Positions 1-9,144 of a stretch of 38,356 bases of DNA are shown in pieces. The stretch is from Endozoicomonas sp. YOMI1 (GTDB taxonomy: Bacteria > Pseudomonadota > Gammaproteobacteria > Pseudomonadales > Endozoicomonadaceae). The stretch's first letter is position 1. Each line of letters starts with the position of its first letter. The translations under genes and the position numbers were made by a program. The stretch spans positions 1 to 38,356 of the forward strand of contig NZ_JAHHPM010000320.1 of the NCBI RefSeq assembly GCF_024606345.1. Reading direction: 5' to 3'. Below the pieces are notes generated by a model. It was not told where the DNA came from and ran no database searches. It was given only the letters and a program-made list of their open reading frames with translations.

Positions 1-328
1 CCGTCCTCGCTACGGGGTCGCCTAGACGGGCGCTATTCTCGGACAGCCTCCTAGTGTGATTGGCGGACAGGTAAACGAAGTCCCGACACGTTAGTGGGTG
101 CGGATATTACCGCAAAAACGAAAGAAAACCTTGGCCTTTTTACAATAAATTCATCATGTTAGATCAGTATTTTCCGAAAAGGTGTTTAATTAATCACCAA
201 CGATAATAACTTATGAAAATTCTTGTGGAACAGTGACTTATTATAAAAATAATCGTTATATATGACGAATTGAACATTGCCCCGTTTCCCATAATGCCAG
301 GATCGAAAGAAACAGGGCTATAGGGACA
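1..328. other. Left-edge non-coding stretch with a possible mobile-element remnant
   Basis: No convincing gene is visible here. The first ~110 bases are GC-rich and the rest is AT-rich, so the composition changes abruptly near position 120. Bases 36-52 are identical to bases 9081-9097. That suggests a fragment of a dispersed element, perhaps the end of an insertion sequence, but no transposase is present. The remainder up to the rraA stop shows no clear hairpin terminator. Confidence 0.4.
36..52. repeat. 17-bp direct repeat, copy 1
   Basis: The sequence ttctcggacagcctcct occurs here and again, in the same orientation, at 9081-9097. The flanks of the two copies are not similar. A 17-bp exact match is unlikely by chance in 38 kb. 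A terminal repeat or relic of an insertion sequence is the simplest reading, but this cannot be proved from the window. Confidence 0.55.
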
Positions 329-808
329 TTAAACCAATCGGTCAGCAGAAACGACAATCCCGTTCAAATCGGCATACAGGAAATGACCGGGAATGAAATC
401 CACTCCATGAAATCGAACAGCAATATCAACGTCTCCCAGCCCTTTTTTATCCGTTTTCATCGGGTGGGCAGCAAGCGCCTGTACCCCCAGCGGCAGTTGT
501 GAAATAACTTCAACATCACGAATACAGCCATAAACAATAAAACCCTGCCAGCCATTACTTACGGCCTGTTCCGCCAGCATATCACCCAGCAAAGCCCTTC
601 TCAGAGAACCTCCGCCATCAACAACCAGCACCTTACCCTGACCGTCACTGAACACCTGATCCCGAACCCTGGAATTATCTTCATGGCATTTAATGGTGAC
701 AATTTCGCCACCAAAAATATCCCTTCCACCAAAGCTTTTAAAACCCGGATCAACTACCTGAAGGTTACCGGGGAAATCATCACACAAATCGGGGGTGGTA
801 AAACTCAT
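329..808 (-). CDS. rraA: RraA, regulator of ribonuclease E activity
   Basis: A 159-residue protein close to the usual RraA length (~161). It follows the E. coli RraA pattern throughout: an N-terminal ELCD-like segment (PDLCDDF), FGG near residue 27, [17 protein letters not shown] in the middle, a YGCIRD segment, and LYADLNGI near the C terminus. In the known family a homotrimeric ring binds RNase E and RhlB and inhibits RNase E cleavage, slowing mRNA decay in the cytoplasm. The same fold includes HMG/CHA aldolases, so an aldolase activity is the alternative, but the close RraA resemblance argues against it. The ATG is preceded by GGGAG about 8 nt upstream. The gene stands alone and is divergent from the WD-like gene to its right. 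Confidence 0.93.
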   Translation of the reverse strand: MSFTTPDLCDDFPGNLQVVDPGFKSFGGRDIFGGEIVTIKCHEDNSRVRDQVFSDGQGKVLVVDGGGSLRRALLGDMLAEQAVSNGWQGFIVYGCIRDVEVISQLPLGVQALAAHPMKTDKKGLGDVDIAVRFHGVDFIPGHFLYADLNGIVVSADRLV

Positions 809-1143
809 TATTATACTCCCATGACAATTCAGACTGGCATGATAACCAAAAAAAACATGGAGAAAAGCTTTTCCTCTGTGAAATTGGCATTACTTCTCTG
901 CACAACTAAATGCCACACCATAAACGTGCAATGCCTGCTATCCTTCGGCATTTTCCCAGTGGCTTTATGCACCTGAACTAAAAAACTCAAAGCAGGAACT
1001 TTTGCCAAACTCAGCAATCTACAGTTCAGTTCCTGAATGTTCAGACAGGTAGTAATAGCAGGATTAGATAATGATCCAAAAGATGCTACTGATTAATGGT
1101 CTTATAAACAAATCATCTATGTGCCAATCGGGCAGGAGTTATC
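809..1143. promoter_or_regulatory. Divergent intergenic region between rraA and the WD-like gene
   Basis: About 335 bases with no credible gene; the short open frames here lack ribosome binding sites and family resemblance. It must hold the promoters for rraA (minus) and the WD-like gene (plus). A perfect 12-bp palindrome, gaaaagcttttc, lies at 862-873, about 55 bp upstream of the rraA start, and could be an operator. I could not assign confident -35/-10 boxes. Confidence 0.4.
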
Positions 1144-3252
1144 ATGCAACCAATAGCGCAGAGTTACCTCAGAAGTACAGATGGAAGCGGTTTGATAAAA
1201 GACGAAGAAGCGTTAATTGACAGTCTGAAGCCAATATCCGGGTTAGTATCTAACTTTAATAAACGTATCAGTGAAGCCTCTGAAACGGATCAGAATCACA
1301 CAATCAAACGATTGAAAAAGGATTTACCACCCGGATGGACGACCAGCACAGATACCGATATTGATAATCGTAAGCTGCAAATTGTCGGACTGAATTTTTC
1401 CACGAATCATTTATCCCCAGGCACCACATCGCAACAGCCCGATATCAAGATGATACAGTGCGATAGTCGTATTGAGCCAGACAATATTGACCCAACGAAG
1501 AGTAAAATTTTTCAATGCCAGGCAAATTGTCTTGAACTCAAACTGGAGGCCAGCTTCGGTTGCTATATTCTTGATGCCAGTTTCAGCCCAACAGGAAAGA
1601 ACCTCTTGATCAGCGGTTGCGACAGTTTGACGGATCACAGCCTGGTAATCTGGCGACAAGGTGCGGATGGCAACTGGTCGGACAACAACAGGAGCAGGGT
1701 CGGGGGTTCCCAGAATATTTCTTTCCAGCTCAACCGGTCGGAAAATACGCTCCTGAGTGTCAGCCGCGATGGCAATGTCAAGGTGAGTACGCTAAATAGT
1801 GATGGCCGTTGGTCGGAGTCGGTGGTGCTTGCGCATACCCCCCATGAAGCTGGCTATGAGCCGGTGATGGCAAGCTTCAGCCCGTTGCAGGATAAGATTA
1901 TGTCCTTCGATCCACATACTGGCAAAATCAACGTATTGCGAGAGGATGGTAACAGCCGGTGGACCCTGCTAAACCAGCTAAGAGAGATCAGGCAAATTGG
2001 GCTAACACCACTGAAATTCAAGGCCACAAATAATTATTTACTGACTTACAATGGCACAAAAGCCACCATCTGGGGCTGCAATGATCAGAGCAACTGTCTT
2101 GAGAATAAATTTGATATGGATTGCAACGAGTTAATTGAAGGTTGCCAGATGAGTAATGATGAGCGGCATGCCCTTATCTTCTCCCACGAGGGTAACCAGG
2201 TTTTTTTCCTGGCTCGCGATGTCAACGGCAACTGGTCGCAGGTCGGAGAGATCCGTCATTCTGAGCAAACAGCAAATTACCGCAGCGTAAGTATGCCCAA
2301 CCATATTTACACAGCCTCCTTCAATGGCTCCGGGCAATATGCACTGACCCGTGATTTAGCTAAGAAATCTATAATTTCTGGTTATGACGATAATGGTGCA
2401 TGGGTAGAAAAAATAGAGATTCCGAGTTGTGATTATGCCTGCTTCAGCGCCTCCGGGCGTAAAGTACTGGCCAGTCTCGGCAGTGGCTCCTTTAAAATCT
2501 GGGATTGCAATAGCACTGACAACAGTCTGGACAAAGTTCAGACCCTTGAGCACATCGGCAGTGACAAAGCCATCTTCAGTCCCTCAGAGAATCTGCTCCT
2601 GAGCTATGGCGATCAAACGAATTACGCTTGCATTTGGGGTGATGACGAAGACGGTAACCTGGTTGAGAAAGCAAGGGTATGCCATCAGGGGGGGATTGAC
2701 GTTGCTTACTTCAATGTTCAGGAGGACAGTGTGCTGAGCGTCAGTCGTGATTGCACTGTGAAAATCCAATGGCTTGACAGAGATGACGAATGGCGGGGTC
2801 AGCTGATGGTTCAACATCAAAAAAATATCGATTTTGCCAAATTTTCCTCCTCAGAACGTCTTGCCTTTACCGTTAGCCGGGACAGCACCGCCTGCATCCT
2901 GGGGCGCGACGATGATGGCAAGTGGACGAAACAGGCCACCATAACAATCCCTGATGGCTATTCCATCTGGGGTGTCCATTTTAATGTGTTGGATAACCAT
3001 TTTCTGATCTACGGCAACAAATTCAATGGGAAGGACCATCACAAGCCGGGTCTTGTGCAACTCTGTGGCATTGGTGATGATGGCAAATGGGTAGAAAAAG
3101 AGCTGATAACACTGGATCATCGCATTAAAAGGGCCAAATTTAGCCCCGACGGCGATCATTTAATGATCCACTGCGAGAACAAACTTGAGAGTGTCGTGCC
3201 CAAAGGCGGTACTGCGCTACTCTGGAAGATTCCTGCCAGCCCTTCAGCATGA
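1144..3252 (+). CDS. WD40-like beta-propeller repeat protein (eukaryote-like, candidate effector)
   Basis: A 702-residue protein with no signal peptide or membrane segment. The first ~130 residues are polar and unassigned. From about residue 140 to the end, ~48-residue units recur. Each has an FSPsG-type segment, a LLSxSRD-type strand and a W strand, followed by an acidic DG-x-W-x-E-K linker. Examples of the linker are DGNWSDN, DGRWSES, DNGAWVEK, DDGKWTKQ and DDGKWVEK. WD repeats form propellers that scaffold protein complexes. Nothing shows an enzymatic site, so an interaction or secreted-effector role is inference. The ATG is well supported by GCAGGAG with a 6-nt spacer to the start. The last strand (LLWKI) matches the end of the F-box protein at 7138 (FSFWRIV), so the two are paralogues. 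The gene converges on ppsA. Confidence 0.8.
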   Translation: MQPIAQSYLRSTDGSGLIKDEEALIDSLKPISGLVSNFNKRISEASETDQNHTIKRLKKDLPPGWTTSTDTDIDNRKLQIVGLNFSTNHLSPGTTSQQPDIKMIQCDSRIEPDNIDPTKSKIFQCQANCLELKLEASFGCYILDASFSPTGKNLLISGCDSLTDHSLVIWRQGADGNWSDNNRSRVGGSQNISFQLNRSENTLLSVSRDGNVKVSTLNSDGRWSESVVLAHTPHEAGYEPVMASFSPLQDKIMSFDPHTGKINVLREDGNSRWTLLNQLREIRQIGLTPLKFKATNNYLLTYNGTKATIWGCNDQSNCLENKFDMDCNELIEGCQMSNDERHALIFSHEGNQVFFLARDVNGNWSQVGEIRHSEQTANYRSVSMPNHIYTASFNGSGQYALTRDLAKKSIISGYDDNGAWVEKIEIPSCDYACFSASGRKVLASLGSGSFKIWDCNSTDNSLDKVQTLEHIGSDKAIFSPSENLLLSYGDQTNYACIWGDDEDGNLVEKARVCHQGGIDVAYFNVQEDSVLSVSRDCTVKIQWLDRDDEWRGQLMVQHQKNIDFAKFSSSERLAFTVSRDSTACILGRDDDGKWTKQATITIPDGYSIWGVHFNVLDNHFLIYGNKFNGKDHHKPGLVQLCGIGDDGKWVEKELITLDHRIKRAKFSPDGDHLMIHCENKLESVVPKGGTALLWKIPASPSA

Positions 3253-3310
3253 CAAATAGCAGCTAATATGAGGTTTATGCTCTTTGCGTGACTAAAACCA
3301 TAAGTGGCGG

Positions 3311-3345
3311 TAATGCCGGTATAACATTCGCTACTACCGGCATTA
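3311..3345. terminator. Hairpin between convergent WD-like gene and ppsA
   Basis: Perfect 11-bp stem (taatgccggta / taccggcatta) with a 13-nt loop, lying between two convergent stop codons. It has no strong U-tract on either side, so it may act as a bidirectional terminator or an mRNA 3'-end stabiliser. Confidence 0.55.
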
Positions 3346-3353
3346 AAGAGTCA

Positions 3354-5738
3354 TTACGCCAGATAGAGCCAGGTTTCCAGAACAGAATCCGGATTCAGGG
3401 AAACGGTATTAATCCCCTCCTCCATCAACCAGCGGGCAAAATCAGGATGATCACTGGGTCCCTGGCCACAGATACCGATGTATTTGCCCTGTCGGCGACA
3501 GGCCTGAATCGCCATGGACAACAGCTGTTTGACGGCGGCATTACGCTCATCAAAAAGTTGGGCAATTAAGCCGGAATCCCGATCAAGCCCCAGGGCCAGC
3601 TGAGTCATATCATTGGAGCCAATGGAGAAGCCATCAAAATATTCCAGGAACTCATCAGCCAGTAGCGCATTGGATGGCAGTTCACACATCATAATGATCT
3701 TCAGACCATTTTCACCACGACGAAGTCCAAAGTCAGACATAATGTTGATGACCTGATGTGCTTCATCCGGCGTTCTGACGAATGGCACCATCAGTTCAAC
3801 ATTGGTCAGGCCGAACTCGTCCCTGACCCGCTTCATGGCCCGGCATTCAAGCTCAAAACAGTCCCTGAAGGATTCCGAGATATAGCGGGAAGCGCCACGA
3901 AAACCCAGCATCGGGTTTTCTTCATGGGGCTCATAGATCTTGCCGCCAATCAGGTTGGCATATTCGTTAGACTTGAAGTCTGAGAGTCGGACAATAACCT
4001 TTTCCGGGGCAAAAGCGGCAGCAATAGAAGCGACGCCTTCAACCAGTTTTTCAACGTAAAAGTCAACAGGATTTCCATAGCCCGCCATTCGCTCATCAAT
4101 CTGCTGTCTGACGGCATCGGGGACGCTGTCCGGATTATTTTGATAGTTCAGTAAAGCCTTGGGATGAACACCGATCATTTTGTTGATGATGAATTCCAGT
4201 CGAGCAAGCCCCACACCCGCATTGGGCAGTCGGGAGAAACTGAAAGCCCGGTCAGGATTCCCCACATTCATCATGATCTTGAATGGCAACTCAGGCATTT
4301 GATCCAGATCTTTCTTCTGGTGCTCAAACGGCAACTCACCTTGATAAATAAAGCCGGTATCCCCTTCCGCACAGGAAACCGTAACCACCTGACCATCTTT
4401 CAGCCGGTGGGTTGCATCACCACACCCGACCACCGCAGGAATCGCCAGCTCTCTGGCGATAATGGCGGCATGACAGGTACGCCCACCCCGGTTGGTGACA
4501 ATGGCTGAAGCCCGTTTCATGACCGGTTCCCAGTCCGGATCGGTCATATCCGTAACCAAAACATCACCATCCCGAACCCGGTCCATATCCGCCAGATCAT
4601 CCACCAGGCAGACACGTCCCTGACCAATGCGCTGGCCAATACTGCGACCTTCTGCCAGGACATTACCCTGCTGCAACAGGCGATAACGTTCCAGTGTCCT
4701 GGATTCAGTTCGGCTTTGCACTGTCTCAGGCCGGGCCTGAACCACATAAAGCTGCTGGTCATCGCCATCCCTGGCCCACTCGATATCCATGGGTCGACCA
4801 TAATGGGCTTCAATGGCCATGGCCTGACGGGCCAGTTCCAGCACATCGGCATCATTGATGGAGAACCGCTGACGCTTCTCAAGATCAACATCCACGGTTT
4901 GCACCGATCTTCCGGTCTCTCCGGCATCACCGTAAACCATCTGAATCGCCTTGCTGCCCATATTCCGCCTGAGAATGGCAGAGCGCCCTGCTTCAAGCGC
5001 GGGCTTGTAAACATAAAACTCATCCGGGTTGACCGCACCCTGAACCACAGTCTCTCCCAAGCCATAGGAGGAGGTAATAAATACTGCATCTCGGAAACCT
5101 GACTCAGTATCCAGAGTAAACATCACCCCGGCAGAACCCGTTTCACTGCGCACCATCCGCTGAATTCCGGCTGACAGCGCCACATCCCGATGGTCAAAGC
5201 CCTGATGCTCACGGTATGAAATGGCACGATCATTAAAGAGAGAGGCGAAGACTTCCCGAACTGCTCGTAGAACATTCTGGGCGCCACGAATATTCAGAAA
5301 GGTTTCCTGCTGCCCGGCAAAGGAGGCATCGGGCAAGTCTTCCGCCGTTGCTGATGACCGCACTGCAACAGCCAGGTTATCCTGATCACCGCAGAGTTCA
5401 CGGTAGCTGTTGACAATGGCCTGTTCAAATTCGGGTCGGAATGGCTCATCCATAATCCATTGGCGAATATTGGCACCCGCCTGGGTGAGCTGCTGAATAT
5501 CATCAATATCCAGTTCATCCAGCTGGGAATGAATACGATCATACAAACCTGAGCCATCCAGAAAGTCTTGATAGGCCTCCGCAGTGGTGGCAAAGCCACC
5601 GGGTACACGAACCCCTGCCCTGCCAAGATGGCTGAGCATTTCTCCCAGCGAGGCGTTTTTGCCACCAACCCGCTCTACATCACTACTGCCCAGGGCATCC
5701 AGGCCCACGACAAACTCTGGTAAAGATGAACTGTTCAA
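3354..5738 (-). CDS. ppsA: Phosphoenolpyruvate synthase
   Basis: Makes phosphoenolpyruvate from pyruvate, ATP and water (releasing AMP and phosphate), the entry to gluconeogenesis from three-carbon substrates. The N-terminal ATP-grasp-like domain begins with the family signature [15 protein letters not shown]. The central swivelling domain has the phospho-histidine site GGRTCHAAI followed by [11 protein letters not shown]. The C-terminal PEP/pyruvate barrel ends with the conserved catalytic Cys in [14 protein letters not shown], 37 residues from the end. I place the start at the TTG at 5736-5738 because AGGAG lies 6 nt upstream. This gives 794 residues, against 792 in E. coli. An in-frame TTG at 5762 has no such site. 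Divergent from its regulator ppsR. Confidence 0.95.
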   Translation of the reverse strand: MNSSSLPEFVVGLDALGSSDVERVGGKNASLGEMLSHLGRAGVRVPGGFATTAEAYQDFLDGSGLYDRIHSQLDELDIDDIQQLTQAGANIRQWIMDEPFRPEFEQAIVNSYRELCGDQDNLAVAVRSSATAEDLPDASFAGQQETFLNIRGAQNVLRAVREVFASLFNDRAISYREHQGFDHRDVALSAGIQRMVRSETGSAGVMFTLDTESGFRDAVFITSSYGLGETVVQGAVNPDEFYVYKPALEAGRSAILRRNMGSKAIQMVYGDAGETGRSVQTVDVDLEKRQRFSINDADVLELARQAMAIEAHYGRPMDIEWARDGDDQQLYVVQARPETVQSRTESRTLERYRLLQQGNVLAEGRSIGQRIGQGRVCLVDDLADMDRVRDGDVLVTDMTDPDWEPVMKRASAIVTNRGGRTCHAAIIARELAIPAVVGCGDATHRLKDGQVVTVSCAEGDTGFIYQGELPFEHQKKDLDQMPELPFKIMMNVGNPDRAFSFSRLPNAGVGLARLEFIINKMIGVHPKALLNYQNNPDSVPDAVRQQIDERMAGYGNPVDFYVEKLVEGVASIAAAFAPEKVIVRLSDFKSNEYANLIGGKIYEPHEENPMLGFRGASRYISESFRDCFELECRAMKRVRDEFGLTNVELMVPFVRTPDEAHQVINIMSDFGLRRGENGLKIIMMCELPSNALLADEFLEYFDGFSIGSNDMTQLALGLDRDSGLIAQLFDERNAAVKQLLSMAIQACRRQGKYIGICGQGPSDHPDFARWLMEEGINTVSLNPDSVLETWLYLA

Positions 5739-6039
5739 GCCACTCTCCTGCCTGTACTCCAAAGGATTACCATGGGTTTCACCGTTGAGAATTCACCGAC
5801 TGCGCTGTCAGAACTTCAGTCTGCCAGGCTATCAGGCCATAAATAAAACTGTCATAGTATAAGACGACACCGGTTATCTCACTGGAAATATTTCGGTATA
5901 GTTTGTTAGAAAATGTTATTGATTGGAAGAGTTTTTTACTTTGGATCACATTATTTTAATCCATCTGCACCAGAAACCAGCAAGACCACGGTGATCTCAA
6001 GCTATTAACCTCGGAATTTATGCTTCTGGAGTCTATAAA
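5739..6039. promoter_or_regulatory. ppsA/ppsR divergent promoter region
   Basis: About 300 non-coding, AT-rich bases between divergently transcribed ppsA and ppsR. Sharing one control region suits an enzyme and its dedicated regulator. I could not identify specific promoter boxes or operators with confidence. Confidence 0.45.
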
Positions 6040-6861
6040 ATGGAGCGAACGGTATTTTTTATCTCTGATGGCACAGGCATTACCGCTGAATCCTTTGGCC
6101 AAAGTCTGCTTGCCCAGTTTTCGGGGCCTACATTCCGTCACCATACCCTGCCCTATATTGATACACCCGAAAAAGCCGTTCGGGCACTGACCCTTATTAA
6201 AGAGACTCATCAGCATGAGGTGGTTCAACCTATCCTCTTTATGACGGTGTTGAATGAAGAGGTCAGCAAACTGCTGCATACCAGCGGAGCTTATATTATT
6301 GACCTCTTTGACACCTTCCTTCCCGGCCTGGAGATGGAGTTAGGCTCACACCCGTTGTATACCGTCGGCAAGAAGCGTTCCACAACCAGCAGTGCCAGCT
6401 ATCACCGTCGCATCGAAGCGGTGCAGTTTGCCCTTGATAATGATGATGGCGCTCGCATCCGGCACTATGAAAAGGCCGATATTATCTTGCTGGGAGCCTC
6501 CCGTTCGGGCAAAACACCCACCTGCATCTATCTTGGCTTACAGTTTGGCATCTATGCTGCCAATTACCCCATTACCGAGGATGATTTTGATAAAGGCATC
6601 AAGCTGCCTGATTTTCTTCGCCCGCATAAAGAACGTCTTTTTGGCTTGACCATCAATCCAGCCCGGCTCTCAGGCATCCGAAATGAGCGCCGTCCAAACA
6701 GTCGCTATTCATCGGTCAGGCAGTGTCAGTATGAAATACAGATGGTTGAACAGATCTATAATCAGGAGCGGATCAGCTATATTGATACCACTGAATTTTC
6801 CGTCGAAGAGATTGCGACACGGATAATGGACCAGGCCAATCTGACCAGAAGGCTGAAATAA
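6040..6861 (+). CDS. ppsR: PEP synthase regulatory protein (ADP-dependent kinase / Pi-dependent pyrophosphorylase)
   Basis: A 273-residue DUF299/PSRP family protein. Family members inactivate PEP synthase by ADP-dependent phosphorylation of an active-site threonine and reactivate it by phosphate-dependent dephosphorylation. The N terminus RTVFFISDGTGITAESFG is the family hallmark. The P-loop GASRSGKT sits at residues 152-159, and GLTINPARL with a later R-rich YSS segment follows as expected. The length matches E. coli PpsR (277). The start has TGGAG 8 nt upstream. Its divergent position next to ppsA identifies the substrate as PEP synthase rather than pyruvate phosphate dikinase. Confidence 0.95.
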   Translation: MERTVFFISDGTGITAESFGQSLLAQFSGPTFRHHTLPYIDTPEKAVRALTLIKETHQHEVVQPILFMTVLNEEVSKLLHTSGAYIIDLFDTFLPGLEMELGSHPLYTVGKKRSTTSSASYHRRIEAVQFALDNDDGARIRHYEKADIILLGASRSGKTPTCIYLGLQFGIYAANYPITEDDFDKGIKLPDFLRPHKERLFGLTINPARLSGIRNERRPNSRYSSVRQCQYEIQMVEQIYNQERISYIDTTEFSVEEIATRIMDQANLTRRLK

Positions 6862-7137
6862 CCATAATTCAGAACTCAACAGGCTGCCCTTCAATTTGAG
6901 AGAATAACATTTATCACCTCCTTGCGGCCCGGGAATTGTTGCTGCGAGACATAATTCATCCTCTACACTTCGGAGCGAAGGTATATCCGGGGGCGGAACT
7001 GTCGACAATTTGCAGTCTTTCGAACGAGATCGCTCAATGCGTCATCATTGATGTACTCGCCAGCTCCCGGACCCGGCTTCTAAACGGGCAAGATGCACCG
7101 GTGTAAATACGGGTTCTTGCCCGGATATGGAGGGAAT

Positions 7138-9078
7138 ATGCCGCCAGTTGCCACACAGGCAAATATCAGCACTGCGGTTACTCAGACAGTGGGTAATGAA
7201 ATCAGGCCTGAAATAGCCCGGGATGCGGTTTATTTCCATCGCTGGTGGGTAACCTTGCCGACGGTACCCTTCGAGAACATCGCCAGCTATTTATCAATCG
7301 AGGATATGAGTTCGTTTGCCCAAACCTGCAAGGCAGTGGCCAGCCGATTGGTGGCCTGCGGACTGGAAGAAGTCCGCTACTTCCTCTCCTTGTCGCAAGA
7401 CAAACAGAATTCGTGTCAGACAATCATTCATTCCAACCGGCAACTTCTTCAGTACCTCAGGACGTTATCGATATTTTCCAGAAGCCACTTTCCTGCACAG
7501 CTGAGCCCGGCCTTTTATGCCTGTTACGCCCGGCATGCGCGCCAGCAAATTATTGATGCGACAGCTCTTACCCTGATACCCGGTGAGAGCGTAAATCTGG
7601 ATAGCGATTTGCGGTGTTTTCTGAATGATCAACCGCGCATGATCCTCGCGGACAGGGTGGAGGGGTACATTGATATTCTGACTCCGGATCGTCATGGACA
7701 ATGGTGCAGGACGAATGAAATCAAATGCGATAATTTTTGCGATTTTGATCAGCAGCGTGCTGACCACATTTTATTTGTCCCGCAAGAGGTGCCGGTGAGT
7801 CTGGGAAGTTATTTAGGACCTTTGTACTATAAATACAGCGGTGAGGAACTCTTATTGTCTGTTTATAAATGTCAGGATGGTTACTGGATTGAGCAGCAGC
7901 AACTGACCACGGGTGATGTGTTTCCTCAAGGTAGGGAAAAGTATTTCCATGACCTGTATCTGTCACCGGATATCAGTTCACTGGTCTGTATTAACAGGGG
8001 GCGTCATGGTGCCATTCTGGGCCAGGCAGCGGATGGTCAGTGGGTCAATAAAGGCAACATTGCCACGGGTCTTAATCATAACTTGTTGTTCAGTGGTGAC
8101 AGCCGTCATGTCGCGCTTTGGGATGGTTCATTCATCACGCTGATGGGCAAGGCAGACGATGGGTCCTGGTCAGAAACGGGTAAAATCAATGTTTTAGACT
8201 CTGATATTGAAATGAAATTAAGAGCCGGTGGTGATATAGAGTGTGAAGATGAGTTTGCTATCCAGTTAGCATTCAGTCCGGATAATCGGCATTTTGCCAC
8301 ATGGTTTGATTATTCTGAAGATGGGTTTAACTCTGCCGTGGCACGTGACAATTACTTTGTCATTATCGCGGCCCTTGGTCAGGACGGAAAATGGTATGAA
8401 AAGCAAAGAATTATCAAAACCTGTGAGCCTCCAACGGGGTATTACACTCTGGAACCTGCTTTTGGTCCCGATGGTCGGCGTCTGATTATTACCAGCGATG
8501 ACGGTGTTGATATCTGGGAATTAAACAGTGAGGATCAGTGGCTGCCCGCTGCTCAGGAGCAGCACTGTTGCAGTGCTGGAAGTGTTCATTTTTCTGTGAA
8601 CCCTGACGAATTTGTCAGCATAACCGGTGGTAGAATAGCGGTCTGGCACAGGGCGGCGTCCGGAATTTGGGCTGAAACCCAGATATTTGCGGCTGAGTCC
8701 CTGACCAGAGTCAGTCCTGACGGTGGCACCATTGTCTGTAATGAACCGTCAGGCCATACCGATATCCATCAACGTCAACCCTCCGGTGAGTGGGTCAGTC
8801 AACGTATCGAATTTTCCATTAAGGACGGCTGTTTTAACCAAGAGAGTTGCCTGCTTGCCGTTGTCCCATCCCCTGAAACCGACCGCCTGATTTTGCTGGG
8901 GATGAACGCAGACGGGATCTGGCAGGAAAAGGCCCGGTTGCAATCAGAAAACCCGATTCATTCATTTTGCTTTAGCCAATGCAGCCGCAGCATACACGTC
9001 GAAAGCGATCTCGGTGGCAATGGTGTTAGAATACAAAGTTTTTTTTCTTTCTGGAGGATCGTCCCGGATAAATGTTGA
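7138..9078 (+). CDS. F-box plus WD40-like repeat protein (candidate SCF-targeting effector)
   Basis: About 646 residues from the ATG at 7138, which has GGAGGG just upstream; an in-frame ATG at 7093 lacks such a site. Residues ~38-75 fit an F-box: LP at the front, then PFENIASYLSIEDM, SSFAQTCKAVAS and RL. F-boxes bind Skp1 and bring substrates to the SCF (Skp1-cullin-F-box) ubiquitin ligase in eukaryotes. The remainder carries about nine WD-like units with DG-x-W linkers (DGQWVNK, DGSWSET, DGKWYEK, DGIWQEK), in the place where FBW-type proteins carry their substrate-binding propeller. No signal peptide is visible, so delivery would need a secretion system outside this window. It is a paralogue of the protein at 1144, which lacks an F-box. 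The F-box call is strong by pattern; the host role is inference. Confidence 0.75.
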   Translation: MPPVATQANISTAVTQTVGNEIRPEIARDAVYFHRWWVTLPTVPFENIASYLSIEDMSSFAQTCKAVASRLVACGLEEVRYFLSLSQDKQNSCQTIIHSNRQLLQYLRTLSIFSRSHFPAQLSPAFYACYARHARQQIIDATALTLIPGESVNLDSDLRCFLNDQPRMILADRVEGYIDILTPDRHGQWCRTNEIKCDNFCDFDQQRADHILFVPQEVPVSLGSYLGPLYYKYSGEELLLSVYKCQDGYWIEQQQLTTGDVFPQGREKYFHDLYLSPDISSLVCINRGRHGAILGQAADGQWVNKGNIATGLNHNLLFSGDSRHVALWDGSFITLMGKADDGSWSETGKINVLDSDIEMKLRAGGDIECEDEFAIQLAFSPDNRHFATWFDYSEDGFNSAVARDNYFVIIAALGQDGKWYEKQRIIKTCEPPTGYYTLEPAFGPDGRRLIITSDDGVDIWELNSEDQWLPAAQEQHCCSAGSVHFSVNPDEFVSITGGRIAVWHRAASGIWAETQIFAAESLTRVSPDGGTIVCNEPSGHTDIHQRQPSGEWVSQRIEFSIKDGCFNQESCLLAVVPSPETDRLILLGMNADGIWQEKARLQSENPIHSFCFSQCSRSIHVESDLGGNGVRIQSFFSFWRIVPDKC

Positions 9079-9080
9079 CG

Positions 9081-9097
9081 TTCTCGGACAGCCTCCT
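9081..9097. repeat. 17-bp direct repeat, copy 2
   Basis: Identical to bases 36-52, in the same orientation, starting 3 bp after the stop codon of the F-box gene. Together the copies bracket the rraA to F-box block. This may be a remnant of an insertion-sequence end or a recombination scar. Confidence 0.55.
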
Positions 9098-9144
9098 GGG
9101 ACTCATGGGATGGTCCGCCCCCCTAAAACTGATTTCCCCGCAGT

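Noticed and set aside
829-1017. 62-codon minus-strand open frame between rraA and the WD-like gene
   Set aside because: No ribosome binding site, low-complexity hydrophobic tail, no family resemblance. Treated as intergenic.
4544-5089. 181-codon frame overlapping ppsA on the same strand
   Set aside because: Met/Trp-rich frame-shifted shadow of ppsA; no start signal.
9000-9078. The F-box protein's C terminus looked like a frameshifted read-through into a mobile element
   Set aside because: Its last strand (FSFWRIV) matches the end of the paralogue at 1144 (LLWKI), so it is the natural C terminus.
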